Assembly: GCA_017421885.1 (NCBI GenBank)
Contig: JAFOHJ010000178.1
Location: 1 to 13,541 of the forward strand
Source: Clostridia bacterium
GTDB lineage: Bacteria > Bacillota_A > Clostridia > Oscillospirales > Butyricicoccaceae
Direction: 5' to 3'
DNA: 13,541 nucleotides
In this document: piece by piece, positions 5,403-11,254 of the stretch
Layout of the letters: the number at the start of each line of letters is the position of its first letter
How positions within the stretch are numbered: the stretch's first letter is position 1
Program-made: the position numbers and the translations under genes
Notes under the pieces: model-generated
Told to the model about the DNA's origin: nothing
What the model saw: only the letters and a program-made list of their open reading frames with translations
The model's database searches: none

Positions 5403-6500
5403 TCAGAAGGCTCCCTTCCATATATCGCGCTTCATGTCGAGCATCAGGTCGAAAACGGCAATGGCCGTCATGCTGTCGACGATGATGCGTGCGCGGTGGA
5501 AAATAGCGGGGTCAAGGTGAGCCTTGAGCTCAAGCTCCTTTTCCTCGTGGGTGACGGGGTCGACCGTCTGCTGCTTGGTGTGAACGGTGGGGGCAGGGCG
5601 GAAGGCCGTGCGGAAAATCACCGGCATGCCGTTTGCAATACCGCCGTTGATGCCGCCGCTCATGTTGCTCTTGGTGCGGACTGCGCCATCCTCATTGACC
5701 CACTGGTCGTTGGCCTCCGAGCCGTTGAGATAGCCAAAGCCGAAGCCCATGCCGAATTCTACTCCCTTTACACCGGGAACGGCGAACATCAGGTGGGCCA
5801 GAACGCCCTCAAGCGAATCAAAGAAGGGCGAACCTACTCCGACCGGCAGGCCGATGACGGCGGTTTCAAGAACACCGCCGACTGTGTCGCCCTCTTCGGC
5901 GGCAGCATCAATGAGCTCGCGCATCTCCTCGCCCTTTTCGTCGTCAAACACAGCAAAATCCTTGTCTTCGACAGCCGTAAGCTTTTCCATGATGTCGAGA
6001 ACATCGGTCTCGGGCATATCGTCGTCGCGCACATCGCCGCACTGGGAAACATGGGTGCCGATATGCACTCCCGTTGCCTTGAGTGCCTCGCGCAGAACCG
6101 AGCCGAGAGCCGCAATAACGGCGGTCAGTCTGCCCGAGAAGTGTCCGCCGGCGCGGTGGTCGTTGAATCCGCCCAGCTTGGTATATGCCGTATAGTCGGC
6201 ATGCGAAGGCCTGAAGACGAGGGGACTCTCGCCCGAAGGCTTCTTATTCTCAAATATAATGGTGAGGGGAGCGCCGTTTGTCACGCCGTTCGTCATGCCC
6301 GAAATGATATGGGGGATATCCTCGGGTGTGGTCTCTGTGCTGCTGTCGCCATAGGCCTTTCTCTTTGCGATTGCGGCCTCCATGGCCTGCATATCAACAG
6401 GCATTCCGGCAGGCAGGCCGTCGCAGGTGATACCGATGCATTCACCCTGAGCCTCGCCGAAAACCGTTATTCTGATATTCCGTCCGAATGTACTTGTCAT
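5403..6500 (-). CDS. aroC: Chorismate synthase (divergent active site)
   Basis: A 365-residue protein, full length for chorismate synthase, which converts EPSP to chorismate with reduced FMN in the shikimate pathway. Family marks are STFGRNIRITVFGE at the start, RPSHADYT (97-104, with the conserved His100), the GGFNDHRAGGHFSGRLTA stretch (110-127), NMSGGINGGIANGMPV (279-294) and DPAIFHRARIIVDSMTAIAV near the end. Several residues that are normally invariant differ. The N-terminal GESHG signature reads GEAQG (15-19), so the catalytic histidine is Gln. The usual GRHDP reads AHLDP (327-331), and the TTPR arginine is absent (TTPED). It may be a divergent enzyme or a paralogue with changed chemistry. 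GGAGG ten bases upstream supports the start. It heads the operon with the beta-lactamase-fold and DUF3006 genes. Confidence 0.9.
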   Translation of the reverse strand: MTSTFGRNIRITVFGEAQGECIGITCDGLPAGMPVDMQAMEAAIAKRKAYGDSSTETTPEDIPHIISGMTNGVTNGAPLTIIFENKKPSGESPLVFRPSHADYTAYTKLGGFNDHRAGGHFSGRLTAVIAALGSVLREALKATGVHIGTHVSQCGDVRDDDMPETDVLDIMEKLTAVEDKDFAVFDDEKGEEMRELIDAAAEEGDTVGGVLETAVIGLPVGVGSPFFDSLEGVLAHLMFAVPGVKGVEFGMGFGFGYLNGSEANDQWVNEDGAVRTKSNMSGGINGGIANGMPVIFRTAFRPAPTVHTKQQTVDPVTHEEKELELKAHLDPAIFHRARIIVDSMTAIAVFDLMLDMKRDIWKGAF

Positions 6501-6539
6501 ATATTCATGCCCTCCTGAGCAGATCTTTTTTATGTCTAT

Positions 6540-6568
6540 ATTTTATATGCAATCGAATTAAAAGACAA
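6540..6568 (-). promoter_or_regulatory. Promoter of the aroC-led operon
   Basis: On the minus strand, TTGTCT (6568-6563), 17 bases, then TAAAAT (6545-6540), placed 40 bases before the aroC start codon. Confidence 0.65.
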
Positions 6569-6577
6569 GAGGGCGAT

Positions 6578-6680
6578 GGACTTATCATGTAGGCATGATG
6601 GTCCTTTGCGGGCGAGCACTGCTCGACCCTACGGGCGTCTGACGGAAAATCACCCTGTAGGGGCGTGCATTGTTTCTTTG
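6578..6680. repeat. Intergenic hairpin and diverged copies of the dispersed GCAATGCTC repeat
   Basis: Bases 6578-6604 form an imperfect hairpin (GGAC..ATCATG / CATGAT.GTCC). Bases 6605-6645 are a diverged copy of the repeat found at 9620-9665 and 11892-11937 (TTTGCGGGCGAGCACTGCTC ... GTCTGACGG). Bases 6656-6680 look like a broken inverted copy of the same repeat (GTAGGGGCGTGCATTG then TTTCTTTGC). No gene is seen here. Confidence 0.75.
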
Positions 6681-6681
6681 C

Positions 6682-6710
6682 AAAAAGCTCCCGACAGTTC
6701 GGGAGCTTTT
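6682..6710. terminator. Terminator-like hairpin isolating the small-peptide locus
   Basis: A perfect 12-bp stem AAAAGCTCCCGA/TCGGGAGCTTTT (6683-6694 and 6699-6710) with loop CAGT. On the minus strand the stem runs into TTTTTG, on the plus strand into TTTTGTT. It stands immediately upstream of the -35 box of the small-peptide gene and would block minus-strand readthrough toward aroC. Confidence 0.75.
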
Positions 6711-6711
6711 G

Positions 6712-6740
6712 TTGAATCCTGTAATTTTATATGATATTCT
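6712..6740 (+). promoter_or_regulatory. Promoter of the small toxin-like peptide mRNA
   Basis: TTGAAT (6712-6717), 17 bases, then TATTCT (6735-6740). The predicted transcript start near 6747 coincides with the first base of AGCTGTCA (6746-6753), whose exact complement follows the stop codon. Confidence 0.6.
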
Positions 6741-6745
6741 TTAAT

Positions 6746-6780
6746 AGCTGTCATACCTCCGACCGAATGGAAGGAGGTGA
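6746..6780 (+). promoter_or_regulatory. 5' leader hairpin covering the ribosome-binding site
   Basis: ACCTCC (6755-6760) pairs with GGAGGT (6773-6778), and TCA (6751-6753) can pair with TGA (6778-6780, partly overlapping) across a one-base bulge. The ribosome site AGGAGGTGA of the peptide gene would be closed in this stem. The very 5' end, AGCTGTCA (6746-6753), is also exactly complementary to TGACAGCT (6876-6883) just after the stop codon, which offers an alternative long-range fold. Such leaders are typical of type I toxin mRNAs. Confidence 0.65.
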
Positions 6781-6806
6781 ATCCATTGGAGGTAATCACA
6801 TCGTTT
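6781..6806 (+). repeat. Direct repeat copy a (DRa), over the toxin start codon
   Basis: ATCCATTGG (6781-6789) plus GGTAATCACATCGTTT (6791-6806), spanning the TTG start codon and the first codons. The same two blocks recur in the same orientation at 6961-6969 and 6976-6991. Confidence 0.9.
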
Positions 6807-6872
6807 ATAATCTCCGTAATTGCAGGAATAGTTGCCCACTATATCCTGAAATGGCTGGATGGAGATAAGTAA
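6786..6872 (+). CDS. 28-residue hydrophobic peptide, putative type I toxin
   Basis: A short frame with a TTG start: Met-Glu-Val-Ile-Thr-Ser, then a hydrophobic run FIISVIAGIVAHYIL, then the charged tail KWLDGDK. AGGAGGTGA lies eight bases upstream, one of the strongest ribosome sites in the window, which argues that the frame is translated. One membrane helix with a W-L-D/K tail is the layout of Fst/Ldr-like membrane toxins, although the family's usual central proline is absent. The gene has its own promoter, a ribosome site closed in a hairpin, a terminator, and a convergent antisense RNA that carries the complement of its start region. I infer a membrane-acting toxin kept silent by the antisense RNA. 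The alternative is a harmless small membrane peptide. Confidence 0.75.
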   Translation: MEVITSFIISVIAGIVAHYILKWLDGDK

Positions 6873-6922
6873 TTCTGACAGCTCCGGTCATTACGGTTTA
6901 AGCCACCGTACATAAAGGCATA

Positions 6923-6956
6923 GAAAACCCCCGAAGTGCCCGCTTCGGGGGTTTTC
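6923..6956. terminator. Bidirectional terminator shared by toxin mRNA and antisense RNA
   Basis: A perfect 14-bp stem GAAAACCCCCGAAG/CTTCGGGGGTTTTC with a six-base loop (TGCCCG). Both ends carry A/T tracts, so it can stop the plus-strand toxin mRNA and the minus-strand antisense RNA. A smaller hairpin, TACGGT/ACCGTA (6892-6897, 6905-6910), precedes it in the toxin 3' region. Confidence 0.88.
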
Positions 6957-6960
6957 GTTT

Positions 6961-6991
6961 ATCCATTGGTTTGATGGTAATCACATCGTTT
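6961..6991. repeat. Direct repeat copy b (DRb), in the antisense RNA 5' region
   Basis: ATCCATTGG (6961-6969) and GGTAATCACATCGTTT (6976-6991), identical to the two blocks at the toxin start and differing only by six bases instead of one between the blocks. It lies between the shared terminator and the minus-strand promoter. Confidence 0.9.
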
Positions 6992-7001
6992 TACCGTCTA
7001 T

Positions 7002-7030
7002 ATTATAACAAGCCCGCCCGGATTATGCAA
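7002..7030 (-). promoter_or_regulatory. Promoter of the antisense RNA
   Basis: On the minus strand, TTGCAT (7030-7025), 17 bases, then a consensus TATAAT (7007-7002). There is no minus-strand gene downstream before the shared terminator, so the promoter would serve a short untranslated RNA. Confidence 0.72.
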
Positions 7031-7060
7031 TAGTCCCGGCTTTTCTTTCGCTCCTTTTCA

Positions 7061-7069
7061 TGGTATACT
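7061..7069 (+). promoter_or_regulatory. Extended -10 promoter element before the nitroreductase operon
   Basis: TGGTATACT: a TATACT -10 box (7064-7069) with the TGn extension and no good -35 box. It lies 39 bases upstream of the nitroreductase start and would drive the three-gene operon to 9611. Confidence 0.55.
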
Positions 7070-7108
7070 GTTATCATATTAAAACAACCACCGAAAGGAT
7101 GAAAATCT

Positions 7109-7612
7109 ATGAAGGAAATCATGAACCGCCGCAGCGTAAGGCAGTATACCGACCATCAGATCACCCCCGAGGAAGAGACCGCCCTCCTCCGCGCCGCCAT
7201 GCAGGCCCCCTCGGCCGGCAACGAGCAGCCATGGGAGTTCATCGTTCTCAGAGAGCGCGAAAATATCATGAAGCTGACCGTCGGCAACCCATATTCCAAG
7301 ATGCTCGAGCACGCCCCCATGGCCATCGTGGTATGCGGCGACCTGAGCCGCCAGCGCTTCCCCTATGATTTCTGGATCCAGGACTGCTCGGCAGCCGTTC
7401 AGAACATCCTTATCGAGGCGGTTCACCTGGGTCTCGGCGGCGTATGGCTGGGAACATACCCCATCGAAGAGCGCGTAAAGGGTATCCAGCAGGCCTTCTC
7501 ACTGCCCGAAAACATCGTGCCTCTCGCCGTTCTTGCCATCGGCCAGCCGGCAAAGGAGTCCGAACCTGCCGACCGATTCATCCCCGAACGCATACACCGC
7601 GAAAACTGGTAA
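7109..7612 (+). CDS. Nitroreductase family FMN oxidoreductase
   Basis: A 167-residue protein of the short nitroreductase subtype. Family marks are NRRSVRQYT (6-14, FMN phosphate-binding Arg and Ser), the APSAGNEQPWEFIVL segment (33-47) and VHLGLGGVWLGTYP (around 109-122, FMN-binding Gly-rich loop). Such proteins bind FMN as dimers and reduce nitro groups, quinones or other electron acceptors using NAD(P)H; the substrate cannot be read from sequence. AAAGGATG upstream supports the start. It is first in a co-oriented group: the amidohydrolase gene follows after 43 bases with its own AGGAGG site. Confidence 0.92.
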   Translation: MKEIMNRRSVRQYTDHQITPEEETALLRAAMQAPSAGNEQPWEFIVLRERENIMKLTVGNPYSKMLEHAPMAIVVCGDLSRQRFPYDFWIQDCSAAVQNILIEAVHLGLGGVWLGTYPIEERVKGIQQAFSLPENIVPLAVLAIGQPAKESEPADRFIPERIHRENW

Positions 7613-7655
7613 ACCACTCTTTATATATAATAAATGATACAGGAGGAACCACCCG

Positions 7656-9083
7656 ATGTATGACCTGCTTATCAAAAACGCCGTCATCGTGACGGTAGAC
7701 CCCAAACACACCGTATATCAGAACGGATATATCGCTGTCAAAGGCGATTCGATCGCCGAGATCGGCCCCATGGAGCAGCTCTGCGAAAACGCAGCAGCCG
7801 CAAAGGTGATAGATGCTCAGGGCAAGGCCGTCCTTCCCGGCCTCATCGACGGACACGGCCACGGCGGACACTGCCTTACCAAAACCCTCGGCGACCAGTA
7901 CCACGCATGGGACGACATGGCCGAGGAGATATATTTCCACTATACTGACGATAACTTCTGGTATGCCGAGGCGGCCCTCGCCGCAGCCGAGCGCCTTAAG
8001 TTCGGCATCACCACCGGTGTGTCCATGATCGCATCCACCCCGCGCTCCGACCGCCTTGAGATCCTTGAAGCTCACTTCGAGGGTGCCCTCAAGACCGGCA
8101 TACGCGAGCTCTCGGGCATCGGCTTTTCCGACGGCCCCTGGCCCAAGCACCCCCATATCTATGTGGACGGGATGCGCAAAGAGACCGACCTCACCCCCGA
8201 GCAGGTGGTTCAGAACACCGAGCGCGCCGTTAAGGAGCTCAACGGCAAACACCCCAGGCAGAAGTGCATCGTTGCCCCCGGCAACCTTACTCCCCGTGCC
8301 GACGACACACCCGAGTTCGCCGCATGGAAGAACCGCGAGATGGCCCGCATCGCCCACGAATACGGCGTTGCCCTCCACACCCATGCCCGAACCGGCGGCA
8401 TTCAATTCACCTACGACACCACTCCCGAGTTCTTTGGCCCCACAACATCGCTGACCCACTCCACCGGCCTTACCCCGAGCGAGATCGACATTATCGCAAA
8501 GACCGGTGCCGTCGTCTTCCACGGCCCCACCACAAGGGCCAATATCCGTTCCCGCTGCCCCGTTTACGAGATCCTGCGTGCAGGCGGCGAGGTGGTCATC
8601 GTCACCGACGGCACAGCGCCCGACCGCAGCTATGATATCTGGCGCGATATGAAGGTGTTCCAGGTCATCCACCGCCTCAACGAAAACGACAGCCGCCTTG
8701 CTCCTCCGGGCCGTGTTCTTGAGATGTGCACTATCCGTGCCGCCCGCGCCCTGGGCATCGACAGCTACACCGGTTCGCTGGAGGTTGGCAAGAGAGCCGA
8801 CATCATAATCGTCAACACCGAGCAGCCCCATCTTGCTCCCTTCAATATCCTGCCCGAAGCAAGGCTGGTATATCACGCTCAGGGTCAGGATGTAGAAACC
8901 GTTATCGTCGACGGCCAGATCATGATGGAAAACCGCATTATGCTGAACTGCGACGAAAAGCGCATCCTTGATGATGCAAGAGATGCACAGAAGACCCTTT
9001 TCGAGCGCCTCGGAAGCGAAAAGCTGGCCAAATACACCACCTTTAAGGGAATGTATGACCTCGAAGCCGAGACAATATATTAA
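7656..9083 (+). CDS. Metal-dependent amidohydrolase (TrzA/AtzA-type deaminase-like)
   Basis: A 475-residue cytosolic amidohydrolase. The first 60 residues form the usual small beta domain (MYDLLIKNAVIVTVD... IAEIG). The metal-binding TIM barrel follows: GLIDGHGHGGH with the HxH pair (His67, His69), LHTHARTGG (His241/His243), SLTHSTGLTPSE (His268), VVFHGPTTRAN and VTDGTAPDRSYD (Asp318). The C-terminus returns to the beta domain (GSLEVGKRADIIIVN). The HxH, His, His and Asp pattern fits the mononuclear deaminase/chlorohydrolase branch (cytosine, guanine, methylthioadenosine deaminases, AtzA/TrzN). The true substrate is unknown. AGGAGG nine bases before the ATG fixes the start. The gamma-carbonic-anhydrase gene follows after 15 bases, so a joint operon is likely. 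Confidence 0.92.
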   Translation: MYDLLIKNAVIVTVDPKHTVYQNGYIAVKGDSIAEIGPMEQLCENAAAAKVIDAQGKAVLPGLIDGHGHGGHCLTKTLGDQYHAWDDMAEEIYFHYTDDNFWYAEAALAAAERLKFGITTGVSMIASTPRSDRLEILEAHFEGALKTGIRELSGIGFSDGPWPKHPHIYVDGMRKETDLTPEQVVQNTERAVKELNGKHPRQKCIVAPGNLTPRADDTPEFAAWKNREMARIAHEYGVALHTHARTGGIQFTYDTTPEFFGPTTSLTHSTGLTPSEIDIIAKTGAVVFHGPTTRANIRSRCPVYEILRAGGEVVIVTDGTAPDRSYDIWRDMKVFQVIHRLNENDSRLAPPGRVLEMCTIRAARALGIDSYTGSLEVGKRADIIIVNTEQPHLAPFNILPEARLVYHAQGQDVETVIVDGQIMMENRIMLNCDEKRILDDARDAQKTLFERLGSEKLAKYTTFKGMYDLEAETIY

Positions 9084-9098
9084 AAAGAGAGATATATT

Positions 9099-9611
9099 AT
9101 GATAAAAGCATTTAAAGAAAAGGTGCCCAATGTGCACGAAAGCTGTTTTGTGGCCTCAAACGCCGTCATTATAGGCGGAGTGACCCTCGAAAAGGATGCA
9201 AACGTGTGGTTTTCGGCCGTCATACGCGGCGACAGCGAAAACATCACGATCGGTGAGGGCAGCAATGTTCAGGACTGCGCCGTTCTCCACTGCGACCACG
9301 GCTTCCCTTTGACCGTTGGCAGAAATGTCACCGTCGGCCACAGCGCGGTGGTACACGGCTGCACGGTGGGCGACAATGTAATGATAGGCATGCACGCCAC
9401 CCTTCTGAACGGCTGCATCATCGGCGAAGGCTCGATCATCGGCGCGGGAGCGCTGGTGCGCGAGGGTCAGGTGATCCCACCCAATTCTCTGGTTGTAGGC
9501 GTTCCGGCCAAGGTGGTGCGCGAGACCTCTGCCGAGCAGGTGGAGGGCATCATCAATAATGCACAGCATTATGTAGAGATAGCAAAGGAATATAAGGAAG
9601 CCGCCCTTTAA
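9099..9611 (+). CDS. Gamma-carbonic anhydrase family protein
   Basis: A 170-residue left-handed beta-helix protein with repeated hexapeptides. The three zinc histidines are present: VLHCD (His64), VGH (His81) and VHGC (His86). RGD (43-45) and NVQD (57-60) are also conserved. A C-terminal helix (SAEQVEGIINNAQHYVEIAKEY) packs on the barrel. The family includes active CO2 hydratases and many YrdA/PaaY-type proteins acting on thioesters or with unknown reactions. Lying behind an amidohydrolase that may release ammonia or CO2-related products, a bicarbonate role is possible but only inferred. AGAGAGAT precedes the ATG. The terminator stem begins inside the last codons. Confidence 0.93.
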   Translation: MIKAFKEKVPNVHESCFVASNAVIIGGVTLEKDANVWFSAVIRGDSENITIGEGSNVQDCAVLHCDHGFPLTVGRNVTVGHSAVVHGCTVGDNVMIGMHATLLNGCIIGEGSIIGAGALVREGQVIPPNSLVVGVPAKVVRETSAEQVEGIINNAQHYVEIAKEYKEAAL

Positions 9612-9624
9612 CGGGCGGTTTTTT
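9598..9624 (+). terminator. Terminator overlapping the end of the gamma-carbonic-anhydrase gene
   Basis: Stem CCGCCC (9601-9606) / GGGCGG (9613-9618), extended by AAG/TTT and followed by six T residues. The left arm is made of the last two sense codons before CTT TAA. Confidence 0.9.
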
Positions 9625-9665
9625 CTTTGCGGGCGAGCAATGCTCGCCCCTACAGCTGTCTGACG
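9620..9665. repeat. Dispersed hairpin repeat, copy 1 of an identical pair
   Basis: 46 bases identical to 11892-11937, with the core palindrome GGGCGAGCAATGCTCGCCC followed by CTACAGCTGTCTGACG. Both copies start exactly in the T-tract of a terminator. Diverged copies lie at 903-926 and 6605-6645. Confidence 0.92.
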
Positions 9666-9686
9666 GCAAATTGTCCCCGCGTCTAA

Positions 9687-9725
9687 GGCTCCTTTGGGAA
9701 AGGAGCTGTCACGAAGTGACTGAGG
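9687..9725. repeat. Left-end fragment of a MITE-like hairpin element
   Basis: Two hairpins in series, GGCTCCTTTGGGAAAGGAGC (9687-9706) and GTCACGAAGTGAC (9708-9720), then TGAGG. The same order of hairpins (terminal GC hairpin, then a CTGTC...GACTGA hairpin) is found in the elements at 979-1092 and 11953-12088. No matching right end is clear. The remaining bases to 9830 hold no gene I can support. Confidence 0.65.
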
Positions 9726-9833
9726 TTTGGCGTAGAGCTCTTATGGGAAACGTTCGATCCCTCCATTCTTGCTGACCGACAACACAACCAGTGAGCTCGG
9801 AGGGATATGGCGGTTTTCAGCAAATGTGCCGTA

Positions 9834-9867
9834 CCAAACACCCGTCAGGCTTCGCCTGCCACCCTCT
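9834..9867. repeat. 34-base repeat upstream of the first sigma module
   Basis: Identical to 12093-12126; contains the hairpin CAGGC-TTC-GCCTG. The similarity goes on through AGAGGGCTT and GAGAGGGCCATA (9896-9911; 12167-12186) into the promoter, so this is one homologous upstream block for both sigma genes. Confidence 0.88.
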
Positions 9868-9930
9868 TCACCGAAGAGGGCTTGCCTACAAAACAAACTG
9901 AGAGGGCCATAAAAAATATTTTTATAAAAC

Positions 9931-9961
9931 CTGTCCAAAAAAGGCTAGGTTATTCGTATAA
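9931..9961 (+). promoter_or_regulatory. Predicted ECF-type promoter of the first sigma gene
   Basis: CTGTCC (9931-9936), 18 bases, then CGTATAA (9955-9961). The same two boxes with the same spacing stand before the second sigma gene (12205-12235), while the spacer sequences differ. That is the mark of a conserved promoter, probably read by one or both of these sigma factors. Confidence 0.7.
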
Positions 9962-9996
9962 TAATATAAAGAGAGAAAACGAAAGGGGTGAGCCCT

Positions 9997-10527
9997 GTGC
10001 TGGCCTACCTTATGATGATAGACAGCGATGAAGGCAAAGCACGCTTCACCGCCATCTATAACAAATACAAAAACTCTATGTTCCACTCGGCATACAGGAT
10101 CCTGAAAAATACCCACGATGCCGAGGATATGGTTCACGAGGCCTTTGTTGTCGCCATCGAAAACCTGGATCGCCTGCGCGACCCCGATGCCCCTGCTACC
10201 CGCGCCTTTCTGCTTATGGTGACCGAAAACAAGGCCATCGACCTGTGGAGGCGGAAAAAGCGTATGCCCGACTCGGCCCCCTATGAAGAACAGAGCGGCA
10301 TCGCCGTTCATCTTCCCGAGCCTATCGGCCTGAGCGAGGCTATCGCCGCCCTTCCGGGTGACTATCGCTCGGTGATCCTGCTGCGCTTCCACATGGGCTT
10401 CACCACGCAGGAGATCGCCCGTATGCTGGGCAAGAAGGAGAGCGCCGTTGCCAAGACCATAACCCGGGCAAAGGAACGCCTTTCCCGCGAGCTGGAGAAA
10501 ATGCGAAGGGAGGAAGAGCAGATATGA
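9997..10527 (+). CDS. ECF-type RNA polymerase sigma factor, copy 1
   Basis: A 176-residue sigma-70 family protein. Region 2 spans about residues 14-90, with DAEDMVHEAFVVAIENLDRL and AFLLMVTENKAIDLWRRKKR (core binding and -10 recognition). Region 4 spans about 112-172, with IAALPGDYRSVILLRFHMG and the helix-turn-helix FTTQEIARMLGKKESAVAKT. GTG codons at 9988 and 9997 are both in frame. I choose 9997, because AAAGGGGTGA is then a well-spaced ribosome site, and because the protein then begins MLAYLMMID and has exactly the length of copy 2 (MLIFLSAIE). The stop overlaps the start of the membrane-anchored partner (ATGA), as expected for a sigma/anti-sigma pair. The signal sensed is unknown. Confidence 0.92.
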   Translation: MLAYLMMIDSDEGKARFTAIYNKYKNSMFHSAYRILKNTHDAEDMVHEAFVVAIENLDRLRDPDAPATRAFLLMVTENKAIDLWRRKKRMPDSAPYEEQSGIAVHLPEPIGLSEAIAALPGDYRSVILLRFHMGFTTQEIARMLGKKESAVAKTITRAKERLSRELEKMRREEEQI

Positions 10528-11234
10528 CCATCCATGACGACGACCTGAGAAAATATTCTTCACAGGCTGTGGATATATGGCTCGGCAGCATCGAGCCTCC
10601 GCTCGACGAGCACGAGTTCTCGCGCCGCTTCAGACACAAACTGTGGCTCTCGCGTTTTCACGCCTACAGGCTCTATTATATGGGCCCCCTCAAAAAGGTG
10701 CTCAGGGGCATCGGAGTGTTCCTGCTTCTGTGCCTGCTGGTGCTGGCAATTATGCCCTTTGAGCAGAGGGCATCGGATATCTCCTTCATCAAAAACGCAG
10801 ACAGCCTCACGATCCGCATTGACGACAGCTTTGAGATGGAGGAAAACATAATAACCTCGCTTCTTATGCCCCGGATAGCGCCCATGAAAGAGGCCGACCG
10901 CACCATCGAGGTGGATGACATATCCTTGCTGTTTGGAGGGGATGGCCCCAACCTTCTCAGCATAGGCGATACCGCCGAGTTTGCAGGCAGGATGCGCCTT
11001 TCGGTGATCGCCGAGATGGATTTCTATGACGGCGAAGAATATCTCGGCACAATCGAGGTGGTGACCCCCCGCGACAAAACCTCGATCACCGATTCCAAGG
11101 AGCTCCACTCGTGGCAGACCTTCAGGCGATGCGGCAGCCATTACATCTGCTTCCACAGGGGAGAAATATACTTCACCTTCTATCCCAGAACGATAGTTGA
11201 GGATAATCTTGAGGCCATACTCTATGGCAAATAG
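10524..11234 (+). CDS. Single-pass membrane protein, putative anti-sigma factor of copy 1
   Basis: A 236-residue protein. The cytoplasmic N-terminus (1-55) has AVDIWLGSIEPPLDEHEFSR, which resembles the N-terminus of the partner in the second module (AEKWLDRYPEPAPEHSFS): the shared pattern is WL, Pro-rich, H-x-FS and a basic helix. One membrane helix lies at about 61-80 (GIGVFLLLCLLVLAIMPF), preceded by a basic stretch. The rest is an extracytoplasmic domain rich in beta strands, of no family I recognise. The position and ATGA overlap with the sigma gene, and the topology, indicate an anti-sigma factor. There is no zinc (ZAS) motif HxxxCxxC. It is followed after 20 bases by another membrane gene. 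Confidence 0.72.
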   Translation: MTIHDDDLRKYSSQAVDIWLGSIEPPLDEHEFSRRFRHKLWLSRFHAYRLYYMGPLKKVLRGIGVFLLLCLLVLAIMPFEQRASDISFIKNADSLTIRIDDSFEMEENIITSLLMPRIAPMKEADRTIEVDDISLLFGGDGPNLLSIGDTAEFAGRMRLSVIAEMDFYDGEEYLGTIEVVTPRDKTSITDSKELHSWQTFRRCGSHYICFHRGEIYFTFYPRTIVEDNLEAILYGK

Positions 11235-11254
11235 CGACGAAAGGAGAGTACATT

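Larger units (their letters stand above)
6921..6995 (-). ncRNA. Predicted antisense antitoxin RNA (RNA II-like)
   Basis: A promoter on the minus strand (7030-7002) predicts a start near 6995. The RNA would contain the complement of direct repeat b (6991-6961) and end at the shared terminator hairpin (6956-6923), giving about 75 bases with no reading frame. Because repeat b equals repeat a, the RNA can pair with the toxin mRNA at its start codon, and both RNAs also share the terminator stem. In the par locus of plasmid pAD1 the toxin RNA is about 210 bases and RNA II about 65; here the predicted sizes are about 210 and 75. There is no direct expression evidence. Confidence 0.72.

Noticed and set aside
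5313..6518. A 401-codon open frame on the plus strand opposite aroC
   Set aside because: It is the antisense shadow of a clear chorismate synthase gene, and its product is low-complexity Ala/Gly/His-rich with no ribosome site.
7578..9137. A 519-codon open frame on the minus strand opposite the amidohydrolase gene
   Set aside because: It mirrors the plus-strand gene codon by codon, its product has no recognisable domain, and the plus strand has motifs, a ribosome site and operon context.
9621..9987. A riboswitch or T-box leader before the first sigma gene
   Set aside because: The hairpins belong to dispersed repeats that also occur in unrelated gaps, they precede the predicted promoter and so would not be in the mRNA, and no conserved aptamer core is seen.
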